Shown here: in pieces, positions 1 to 5,651 of the stretch
Numbering within the stretch: position 1 is the stretch's first letter
How the letters are laid out: the number at the start of each line of letters is the position of its first letter
Assembly: GCA_012799535.1 (NCBI GenBank)
Contig: JAAZLB010000125.1
Location: forward strand, 1-7,297
DNA: 7,297 nucleotides
Source: Bacillota bacterium
GTDB taxonomy: Bacteria > Bacillota > Limnochordia > Darwinibacteriales > Darwinibacteriaceae
Reading direction: 5' to 3'
Program-made: the position numbers and the translations under genes
The notes under the pieces: generated by a model
What the model saw: the letters and a program-made list of their open reading frames with translations, nothing else
What the model was told of the DNA's origin: nothing
Databases searched by the model: none

Positions 1-145
1 CTTCGGTGAGGATGTTGAGGGTAATGTTTCCGTATTTGTCTACTTGCTGTACGGTGGCAGTTGCGGCCAAAACTCCTCCTATCCACGCTAGACTGAAAGT
101 AATAACTAAAGCTAAAACAGTAAGTACTCGGCTTTTTTTATACAC
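1..145 (-). CDS. Partial exported protein, N-terminus only, function unknown
   Basis: Only the first 48 codons lie in the window; the gene continues past the left edge. It reads from a GTG at 145-143. A GAAAGGGTGG ribosome binding site (160-151) sits 5 nt upstream of that start, and the reading frame stays open to base 1. The N-terminus is a textbook signal peptide: basic residues (Lys3, Lys4, Arg6), a hydrophobic core at about residues 7-22, then GGVLA-A with likely signal peptidase I cleavage near residue 27. The mature part begins ATATVQQVDKYGNITLNI. A VDKYGN stretch of this kind vaguely recalls the C-terminal domain of SAM hydroxide adenosyltransferase-like proteins, but this is recollection only and too short to name a family. 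It diverges from the permease gene. Confident that it is a gene for an exported or surface protein; function not assigned. Confidence 0.72.
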   Translation of the reverse strand, partial: MYKKSRVLTVLALVITFSLAWIGGVLAATATVQQVDKYGNITLNILTE

Positions 146-189
146 AAAACCCACCCTTTCTTAATGTTTTAATGACCATTCACAAACAT

Positions 190-198
190 ATTATACCA
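190..198 (-). promoter_or_regulatory. Extended -10 promoter of the minus-strand exported-protein gene
   Basis: On the minus strand the sequence reads TGGTATAAT (198 to 190): a perfect TATAAT with an upstream TGn extension. It lies about 45 nt before the GTG start, giving a leader of roughly 40 nt. The -35 region is poor (TTCCTT at 17-bp spacing), which is usual for extended -10 promoters. Confidence 0.55.
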
Positions 199-276
199 CG
201 GGTTGGTTCGGAAAGGAAAGGATTTGGACTCTATAACTAGAACAGTATGGAGTAGTTGTTAGGAAGGGGCTTGAGT

Positions 277-1554
277 ATGGAGACGTTGGCCATAACATTA
301 TTTGTAGCAACCTATCTGTTATTATTGCTTTTGCCGAGATTCAGGGCCCATATTGCCCTTTTGGGTGCGGGCCTATTTGTAGTCGCAGGAATTGTCCCTG
401 CACATCTAGTGTGGGCTTTGGTTGACTGGAACGTAATCTTGATGATCGCAGGAACCATGGGGATCGTCTCCTTGTTTATAGCCTCCCGTATGCCAGCCTT
501 ATTAGCAGATCTAATTATTGAGCGTACCCCTAATATTCGCTGGGCTGTTGTAGCTTTAGCCCTTTTCGCGGGAATAATCTCCGCCTTTGTGGATAATGTT
601 GCTACGGTTTTAATGGTAGCTCCGGTGGCCATCAGTGTGGCCCGAAAACAGGGCGTTTCCCCCGTAACTAGTGTGATTGCCGTGGCTATCTCTTCCAACT
701 TACAAGGAGCAGCCACTTTAGTTGGTGATGCCACTTCGATTCTTTTAGGTGGTTATGCCAAGCTAGACTTTCTAGACTTTTTCTTTGTTCATGGTAGACC
801 GGGCTTATTCTGGATTGTGCAGGCAGGGGCTTTAGTTGCTACTATTGTTTTATTTTGGACTCTTCGCACTAATACTCAAAAGGTTCAGCCCCAAGGGCGA
901 ACCAAGGTGGAAGATTACTTTCCTACCTTACTTCTGACCTCTATGGTGGCCTTATTAATCCTAGCCTCCTTTATTCCTCAAAAACCTTCAATTACAAACG
1001 GTTTAATCTGTGTAGTCCTTTTAATGGTGGGTTTGCTTCGAGAAGTGCTCCGTGGCGGCGGGATTAAAGTGGTGGGGAGTACGTTGGCGGAAATTGATCT
1101 TTTTACTCTTTTTCTACTTGTAGGACTTTTTGTAGTTGTAGGTGGTTTAACTGAAGTGGGTGTGATTGATCAATTTAGTGTGCTTGTGGTTAAATTGGGC
1201 CAAGGCAATATCTTTCTAATTTATACGTTAGTGGTTTGGCTTTCTGTATTGATTTCTGGTTTTGTGGACAATATTCCCTATGTAGCCACTATGCTACCGG
1301 TAGTAGGTGGTGTTTCCACTCTTTTGGGTGTGGACCCAAACCTCCTTTATTTTGGGCTTTTAGTAGGTGCCACCCTCGGTGGAAATCTTACACCTATCGG
1401 GGCTTCCGCCAATATCACTGCCTTAGGTCTTTTGCGGAAAGAGGGGTATGAAGTTGGTGCTGGTGAGTTCATGCGTCTTAGTGTGCCCTTTACCTTAGCT
1501 GCGGTATTTACAGGTTATGTTTTACTGTGGCTTGTTTGGGGTGGAACAGTGTGA
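277..1554 (+). CDS. ArsB/NhaD-like permease (SLC13/IT superfamily)
   Basis: Predicted inner-membrane secondary transporter of 425 residues with about 10-12 hydrophobic segments. It shows the two-fold inverted architecture of the ion transporter (IT) superfamily. The N-half carries DNVATV (Asp106-Asn107) and NLQGAATLVGDAT (from Asn141); the C-half carries the matching DNIPYV (Asp331-Asn332) and GGNLTPIGASAN (369-379). In ArsB, NhaD and CitMHS-type permeases these hairpin motifs line the substrate and cation site. Substrate is unknown: arsenite, sodium/proton exchange or an organic or inorganic anion are all possible, and no arsR, arsenate reductase or acid-metabolism gene is adjacent. I chose ATG277 because AGGAAGG (261-267) stands 9 nt before it; a TTG at 256 extends the frame but precedes that ribosome binding site. 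The stop overlaps the next gene by GTGA, implying translational coupling. Family call strong, substrate open. Confidence 0.9.
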   Translation: METLAITLFVATYLLLLLLPRFRAHIALLGAGLFVVAGIVPAHLVWALVDWNVILMIAGTMGIVSLFIASRMPALLADLIIERTPNIRWAVVALALFAGIISAFVDNVATVLMVAPVAISVARKQGVSPVTSVIAVAISSNLQGAATLVGDATSILLGGYAKLDFLDFFFVHGRPGLFWIVQAGALVATIVLFWTLRTNTQKVQPQGRTKVEDYFPTLLLTSMVALLILASFIPQKPSITNGLICVVLLMVGLLREVLRGGGIKVVGSTLAEIDLFTLFLLVGLFVVVGGLTEVGVIDQFSVLVVKLGQGNIFLIYTLVVWLSVLISGFVDNIPYVATMLPVVGGVSTLLGVDPNLLYFGLLVGATLGGNLTPIGASANITALGLLRKEGYEVGAGEFMRLSVPFTLAAVFTGYVLLWLVWGGTV

Positions 1555-2273
1555 TTGGCACTAGAAATGAAGGTTCTTTACATGCTAGCCTTAAGGAATA
1601 TTATTGGCAACCTGGTGATCTTGTAGAAGGTAATGTTGATGGATACATCATTGATTTGGTCCAAAAGGATCGTTTGGTGGAAATTCAGACCTCCAATTTT
1701 GGGGCTTTAAAGGGTAAATTGACCAATTTATTGCTGGGTTACCAGGTTCTCTTAGTTTATCCCATTGCCCTGGAAAGGGAGCTGGTGCAGGTGGCCCCAG
1801 AAACGGGGGAACTTTTGAGCACTCGTAAGTCCCCCAAGAAGGGTACAGTGTATGACCTTTTTTCAGAATTAGTACGTATTCCCCATTTGCTAACTCACCC
1901 CAACCTTACTGTTGAGGTCCTTTTAGTGCGGGATCAGGAGTTTCGCTGCCCCGATGGGAAGGGGAGTTGGCGGAGACGGGGAGTAAGCATTGTGGATCGC
2001 CGCTTAGTTCAGGTAGTGGAAAAAAGAACTTTCACTGCCCCTACTGACTATTTGGAGGTGATTCCTCCAGAACTTGCTTGTCCCTTCACCAACAAGGAAC
2101 TGGCTGAAGCTTGCCAAATCCGGGTTTCTCAAGCCCGCAAGGTAAGCTATACATTAAAAAAGGCAGGCCTTCTCATGGAAGTGGGAAAAATCGGCAATGC
2201 AATCCTCCACGAGAGGGTATCCAATCAAAAGTTATCCACAATATACACAGGTTACCCACAAGACACCGCGTAA
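1551..2273 (+). CDS. PD-(D/E)XK nuclease-like protein with C-terminal winged-helix domain
   Basis: Protein of 240 residues with no assigned function. Residues 26-47 read as two beta strands, VDGYIID and LVEIQT, giving Asp35, eight residues, then Glu44-x-Gln46. This resembles the D-x8-E-x-Q active site of BglII within the PD-(D/E)XK nuclease fold; Glu16 in the preceding helix could be the helix-A acidic residue. A basic helix (KGKL) and LLVYPI follow, as in core strands of that fold. Residues about 177-223 look like a winged helix-turn-helix: TNKELAEACQI, then RVSQARKVSYTLKKAGLL. From memory, bacterial hypothetical proteins with this IDxVRxDxLxEIQT-type block exist, but I cannot name the family with certainty. 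Start: GTG1551 with GGGGTGGA 5 nt upstream, overlapping the permease stop by 4 nt; an in-frame GTG at 1527 lacks this signal. The last ~15 codons coincide with DnaA-box-like repeats. Nuclease activity is inference. Confidence 0.82.
   Translation: MIGTRNEGSLHASLKEYYWQPGDLVEGNVDGYIIDLVQKDRLVEIQTSNFGALKGKLTNLLLGYQVLLVYPIALERELVQVAPETGELLSTRKSPKKGTVYDLFSELVRIPHLLTHPNLTVEVLLVRDQEFRCPDGKGSWRRRGVSIVDRRLVQVVEKRTFTAPTDYLEVIPPELACPFTNKELAEACQIRVSQARKVSYTLKKAGLLMEVGKIGNAILHERVSNQKLSTIYTGYPQDTA
2232..2260 (+). promoter_or_regulatory. Cluster of three DnaA-box-like 9-mers
   Basis: TTATCCACA (2232-2240) is a perfect match to the DnaA box consensus TTATNCACA. It is followed directly by ATATACACA (2241-2249, one mismatch) and then TTACCCACA (2252-2260, one mismatch), all in the same orientation. 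The cluster lies in the last codons of the nuclease-like gene and about 80-105 bp upstream of the rubrerythrin -35 element. It may be a DnaA titration or regulatory site. There is no dnaA, dnaN or AT-rich unwinding element next to it in the window, so it is not called an origin. Confidence 0.45.
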
Positions 2274-2310
2274 AACAAAAGTTCTTACCCGATATTTAGT
2301 GGATCTTTCA

Positions 2311-2355
2311 ATTGGTAATGTATACTAATAGGAATATTGCCAGCTAATTACCAAT
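2311..2355. promoter_or_regulatory. Candidate operator: 9-bp inverted repeat over the rbr promoter
   Basis: ATTGGTAAT (2311-2319) and ATTACCAAT (2347-2355) are perfect inverted copies, with centres 36 bp apart. The downstream arm falls inside the spacer of the rubrerythrin promoter; the upstream arm is just before its -35. A regulator binding both arms (for example with looping or as two dimers) would block RNA polymerase. The arms do not match the PerR or Fur consensus as I know them, so the regulator is unknown. With no T-tract after it, it does not look like a terminator. Confidence 0.4.
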
Positions 2356-2365
2356 GTGGTATAGT
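2337..2365 (+). promoter_or_regulatory. Sigma-A promoter of the rbr-korAB operon
   Basis: TTGCCA (2337-2342) and TATAGT (2360-2365) are separated by exactly 17 bp. TG at 2357-2358 makes it an extended -10 as well. Transcription would start near 2372, leaving a leader of about 35 nt before the rubrerythrin ATG. A second TATACT (2321-2326) upstream lacks a matching -35. Confidence 0.65.
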
Positions 2366-2405
2366 AATAATTAACACTTTCAATAAAAGAAGGGAGAATC
2401 AGTTG

Positions 2406-2909
2406 ATGAGAATTATGACTGAACAGAACTTAAGGGACGCTTTTGCTGGTGAAAGTCAAGCACACATGAAGTACCAAATTTATAGTGATGTTGCAGAAAA
2501 GGAAGGTTTTCCAAATGTGGCCAGATTGTTTAAGGCCATTGCTTATGCAGAACTAGTTCATGCACGCAACCATCTTAAAGAATTAGGGGGCATTAGTGGT
2601 TCCACTGACAATCTCCAAGATGCTATTGATGGTGAAAACTTTGAAATTGAAGAAATGTATCCTGCTTACAAGGTAGTCGCAGAATTACAGGAAGAAAAGG
2701 GAGCAGTTCGCTCCACCCATTACGCTTTAGAAGCAGAGAAGATCCATTCTAAGATGTACACCGATGCCAAGCAAGTTGTAATGGAAAAGAAGGACATTGA
2801 AATTGGCACCATTCAAATCTGTGATGTTTGTGGTTATACCCATGATGGTGACGCACCAGAGAAGTGCCCCATCTGCAGTGCACCAAAGAGCAAGTTCCTA
2901 TCCTTTTAA
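2406..2909 (+). CDS. rbr: Rubrerythrin (peroxide-reducing diiron protein)
   Basis: Cytoplasmic protein of 167 residues, slightly shorter than the ~191-residue Desulfovibrio type. The N-terminal ferritin-like four-helix domain carries the diiron ligands: Glu16 in FAGESQAHMKY, Glu49-x-x-His52 in AELVHARNH, the Glu pair before MYP (82-83) and Glu111-x-x-His114 in EAEKIH. The C-terminal rubredoxin-like knuckle has Cys139-x2-Cys142 and Cys154-x2-Cys157 for one Fe. Rubrerythrins take electrons (from rubredoxin or NAD(P)H systems) and reduce hydrogen peroxide to water. Start: ATG2406, 9 nt after AGGGAG (2391-2396); the frame runs further upstream but through the promoter, and ATG2415 is a weaker alternative. 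The 19-nt gap to the oxidoreductase gene and the absence of a terminator between them indicate one transcript, suggesting oxidative protection of that oxygen-sensitive enzyme. Confidence 0.95.
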   Translation: MRIMTEQNLRDAFAGESQAHMKYQIYSDVAEKEGFPNVARLFKAIAYAELVHARNHLKELGGISGSTDNLQDAIDGENFEIEEMYPAYKVVAELQEEKGAVRSTHYALEAEKIHSKMYTDAKQVVMEKKDIEIGTIQICDVCGYTHDGDAPEKCPICSAPKSKFLSF

Positions 2910-2928
2910 TTGATAAAGGGGGTAAGAT

Positions 2929-4659
2929 ATGCGTACCTTTAACATCAAAATTGGGGGCGAGGCGGGGCAAGGTCTAGTGTCTATCGGGAATATCCTTCTA
3001 AGGGCTATTACCAAAGAGGGATGGTACCTCTTTGCCCACCAGGACTATGAGTCCAGGATTCGGGGGGGTCACAACTTTTTCCAAATCCGTCTTGGAGATC
3101 AACCAGTTTCGTCTTGGGAAAAGGAAGTTGACGTGCTCGTTGCCCTCGATAAGACTACAGTCACATTGGGACAAGAGGAATTGCGCAGTGACGGTTTTAT
3201 CATTTACGATCCAGATGTTTTAGGGGACGAAGCAGATACCTTACTTAATCAAAGAAATTCCATTGCTCTACCTTTCGTTCGTGTAGTTGAAGAGCTAGAT
3301 CAGCCTAAAATTATGGCTAACTCAGTTGCAGCTGGGGCCATTTGGGCTTTTCTGAGTGATGATCTAACAGTAATGCAAGAAACGTTAGAAATAATCTTTG
3401 CTAACCGCAGCAGGGAGATTGTGGTGGGTAACCAATTGGTGGCTGAGGCTGGTTTTGCCAAAGTGCAAGAGATAATTGGCGAGCGGGCTAAGCCCGCTAA
3501 GCCTGCCCATCCTGGTGAAAGGCTCCTGTTAAAGGGTAACGATGCGTTGCCTTTAGGTGCCTTGGCTGCAGGATTGAAATTTATGAGTGCCTATCCCATG
3601 ACCCCTGCCACAGGTGTGACGGAGTTCATTGCCCATTACGGACAGGATGCTAAAGTAGTTATGGAACAGGCAGAAGATGAGATTTCCGCAATTAATATGA
3701 CTATTGGAGCTAGCTATACGGGGGTGAGGGCCATGACCGCCACTTCTGGTGGAGGGTTTGCCCTCATGACTGAGGCCCTCAGTTTAGCCGGTTCTGCGGA
3801 AATACCTGTTGTGGTAATCAATGCCCAACGACCAGGACCTAGTACTGGCTTGCCTACCAGAACAGAACAGGGCGATCTGAGTTTCGCTGTGGCTATGTCT
3901 TTTGGGGACTTTCCTAGGGCGGTTTTGGCACCAGGCGATGTAGAAGAAGCCTTTTACCTCATGGGGGAAGCTTTTAATTTGGCGGAAGAGTATCAAATGC
4001 CCGTGGTGGTGTTAAGTGATCAGCACTTAGCAGACTCTTACACAACTGTGCCACCTTTTGATCTAAAGAAAGTTGAGATCCGACGGGGTAAGGTGATTGC
4101 CGGCCCCGAAGCGGGACCAGAGTATCTTCGTTATCAATTCACGGAAGATGGTATTTCACCTAGGCTCTACCCAGGCTTTGGTAAGGGTTTAGTAGTTAGT
4201 GCTGGTGACGAGCATGATGAAGCTGGCCATCTCATTGAAGATGGTGAAGCCCGGAAGAAGATGATGGAAAAACGCATGGCGAAGCAAAAGCTTGTGGAGG
4301 CTAGAGCCCTTGAGCCTGTCCTCTGTGGTTCTGACGAACCGGAGGTTATCTTAATTGGTTTTGGTTCCACCAAGGGAGCTATTGCTGAAGCGGTGCACAT
4401 TCTTAATCAGGAAGGCTGTAAAGTACAAGGGGTCCACTTACCTCAGGTCTTCCCTTTGCCATCTAGTCTAGAAGACATTTTGCAAGAACCAGGTCGCAAG
4501 TTTATTGTGGAGAGCAACTATTCAGGACAGTTAGAAGCTTTGATTGCTGCCCGTTTTGCGTGGAAGCCTACAGGAAGCATTAGGCGTTATGATGGTCGAC
4601 CCATCAATGCTGAGTATATTCTTAGCACGCTTCAGGGAGGTGTGTGCCGTGGCAAATAG
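2929..4659 (+). CDS. korA: 2-oxoacid:ferredoxin oxidoreductase, fused gamma-alpha subunit
   Basis: Residues 1-180 form the gamma domain, with the GGEAGQG loop (9-15) and the SRIRGGHNFF segment. An Ala/Pro-rich linker (KPAKPAHPG) leads to the alpha domain, with YPMTPATG (222-229, the YPITP-type motif), EQAEDE (246-251), TSGGGF (272-277) and GLPTRTEQGD (307-316). The 576-residue length and domain order match the KorA/OforA class found in Clostridia, archaea and Mycobacterium. With the beta subunit it would convert a 2-oxoacid plus CoA to acyl-CoA, CO2 and reduced ferredoxin, or the reverse. The substrate (2-oxoglutarate, pyruvate, other) cannot be read from sequence; the symbol reflects architecture only. 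No delta ferredoxin-like subunit is encoded nearby, as in other two-subunit enzymes. Start ATG2929 follows AAAGGGGGT (2915-2923) closely. It overlaps korB by 11 nt. Confidence 0.93.
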   Translation: MRTFNIKIGGEAGQGLVSIGNILLRAITKEGWYLFAHQDYESRIRGGHNFFQIRLGDQPVSSWEKEVDVLVALDKTTVTLGQEELRSDGFIIYDPDVLGDEADTLLNQRNSIALPFVRVVEELDQPKIMANSVAAGAIWAFLSDDLTVMQETLEIIFANRSREIVVGNQLVAEAGFAKVQEIIGERAKPAKPAHPGERLLLKGNDALPLGALAAGLKFMSAYPMTPATGVTEFIAHYGQDAKVVMEQAEDEISAINMTIGASYTGVRAMTATSGGGFALMTEALSLAGSAEIPVVVINAQRPGPSTGLPTRTEQGDLSFAVAMSFGDFPRAVLAPGDVEEAFYLMGEAFNLAEEYQMPVVVLSDQHLADSYTTVPPFDLKKVEIRRGKVIAGPEAGPEYLRYQFTEDGISPRLYPGFGKGLVVSAGDEHDEAGHLIEDGEARKKMMEKRMAKQKLVEARALEPVLCGSDEPEVILIGFGSTKGAIAEAVHILNQEGCKVQGVHLPQVFPLPSSLEDILQEPGRKFIVESNYSGQLEALIAARFAWKPTGSIRRYDGRPINAEYILSTLQGGVCRGK

Positions 4660-5518
4660 GGGTAATGAATTTAATATATGCAAAGAAACCGCTTGGTGTC
4701 CTGGATGTGGCAACTTCGGAATTATTCGCTCCCTATCCCAAGCGTTACAAGAATTAGGGTTGCGACAAAATGAAGTGCTGTTCGTGTCGGGGATTGGGCA
4801 AGCGGGTAAAACACCCCATTATATCAAGGGTAATGTACTCAATACCTTACACGGAAGGACCTTGCCTACCGCAACAGGTGCTAAGCTTGCCAATGGTGAT
4901 TTAACCGTAATCGCCATTGGAGGCGATGGTGATGGTTATGCGGAAGGTGGTAACCATTTTCTCCATGCTATACGCAAAAATGTGAATATCACTTATCTAG
5001 TCCACGATAATCAGGTCTTTGGTTTGACGAAGGGGCAAGCTTCACCCCGCTCAGATCTGGGAATGGTTACTGGAACTACGCCCCAGGGGGTAGAGAACGA
5101 GGCTTTCAATCCACTAGCAACTGCCATAACACTCAATGGCGGATTTGTGGCTCGTAGTTATGCTGGAGATCAAGCCCATCTGACCAGAACTATCAAGGCA
5201 GCTGTTGAACATGAGGGCTTTGCCTTAGTTGATATTTTGCAACCTTGTGTGACCTTCAATAAAATCAACACTTACCAGTTTTATCGTGAGCGTGTGTATG
5301 ATTTAGATCAAGAGGAGGGTTATGATCGCACAAATCGACAAGAAGCATGGGCTAGAACTTGGGAGTGGGGTGACAAAATCCCCATTGGTATTTTTTATCA
5401 GGTGGAAAGACCCACCCTAGGGGACCATTTTAGTGCGATTTTAGATCAACCTCTAGTGAGACAAGAATATGATTCCACGTTTGTGCGTCAGTTAATTGAC
5501 CAATTGAAAATTGGCTAA
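4649..5518 (+). CDS. korB: 2-oxoacid:ferredoxin oxidoreductase, beta subunit (TPP/Fe-S)
   Basis: Catalytic TPP-binding subunit of 289 residues, usual for the family. Visible motifs: CPGCGNFG (17-24); GIGQAGKTPHY (48-58); the Mg-TPP motif GDGD (92-95), GGNH (100-103) and HDNQVFGLTKGQ (119-130), with Asp93 and Asn121 as likely Mg ligands; QPCVTFN with Cys200. Canonical enzymes bind a [4Fe-4S] cluster with CxxC, a Cys in the GIGC loop and a late Cys. Here Gln51 replaces the loop Cys, and the whole chain has only four Cys (11, 17, 20, 200), so Cys11 may substitute or the cluster may differ. I recall other anaerobes with a GIGQA version, so this is probably a subfamily trait. Start: GTG4649, 6 nt after AGGGAGGTG (4634-4642); an earlier in-frame ATG lies inside korA without such a site. 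Overlap with korA suggests translational coupling. Confidence 0.93.
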   Translation: MANRGNEFNICKETAWCPGCGNFGIIRSLSQALQELGLRQNEVLFVSGIGQAGKTPHYIKGNVLNTLHGRTLPTATGAKLANGDLTVIAIGGDGDGYAEGGNHFLHAIRKNVNITYLVHDNQVFGLTKGQASPRSDLGMVTGTTPQGVENEAFNPLATAITLNGGFVARSYAGDQAHLTRTIKAAVEHEGFALVDILQPCVTFNKINTYQFYRERVYDLDQEEGYDRTNRQEAWARTWEWGDKIPIGIFYQVERPTLGDHFSAILDQPLVRQEYDSTFVRQLIDQLKIG

Positions 5519-5529
5519 GTAAAAAGAGG

Positions 5530-5580
5530 AAACGGAGGATGCCCTTCTTCAAAGGGGTAGACCTCCGTTTTGCTGCTTTT
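5530..5580 (+). terminator. Rho-independent terminator of the rbr-korAB operon
   Basis: AAACGGAGG (5530-5538) pairs perfectly with CCTCCGTTT (5562-5570), and the inner CCCTT (5542-5546) pairs with AAGGG (5552-5556) across a CTTCA loop. T-rich sequence (TTTT, then GCTGCTTTT) follows. It begins 11 nt after the korB stop. The opposite strand also has T-rich sequence beyond the stem (5521-5525), so it could act in both directions. Confidence 0.85.
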
Positions 5581-5610
5581 ATTAACAGGATTTCTTCTAC
5601 TGAGAGGCGA

Positions 5611-5626
5611 ATTCAATAAATTGAAT
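5611..5626. promoter_or_regulatory. Short palindrome before the cNMP-like/DUF2225 gene
   Basis: ATTCAAT and ATTGAAT are perfect 7-bp inverted arms separated by AA. They lie just upstream of the ribosome binding site (5635-5642) of the next gene. The site is compatible with a dimeric repressor operator or a weak leader hairpin. No convincing sigma-A promoter could be placed around it. Confidence 0.3.
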
Positions 5627-5651
5627 AAATATAGAAAAGGGAATGAGTAAA

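Noticed and set aside
224..251. Possible promoter for the permease (TTGGAC, 16 bp, TATGGA)
   Set aside because: The -10 matches only three of six positions, and TATAAC at 232-237 has no -35 at proper spacing. The true promoter of the permease unit could not be placed.
312..734. Minus-strand open frame of 140 codons opposite the permease
   Set aside because: Antisense shadow of a clear membrane protein gene; low-complexity Ala/Thr-rich product with no ribosome binding site or family resemblance.
2232..2330. Replication origin suggested by the DnaA boxes and nearby AT-rich stretch
   Set aside because: No dnaA, dnaN, parAB or rep gene in the window, only three boxes and no clear unwinding element; treated as a DnaA-box cluster only.
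2311..2355. Inverted repeat as terminator of the permease/nuclease-like unit
   Set aside because: The stem is AT-rich, the loop is 27 nt and no T-run follows; its overlap with the promoter favours an operator.
2749..2970. Minus-strand frame opposite the rubrerythrin C-terminus
   Set aside because: Antisense shadow of the conserved rubredoxin-like domain; no translation signal.
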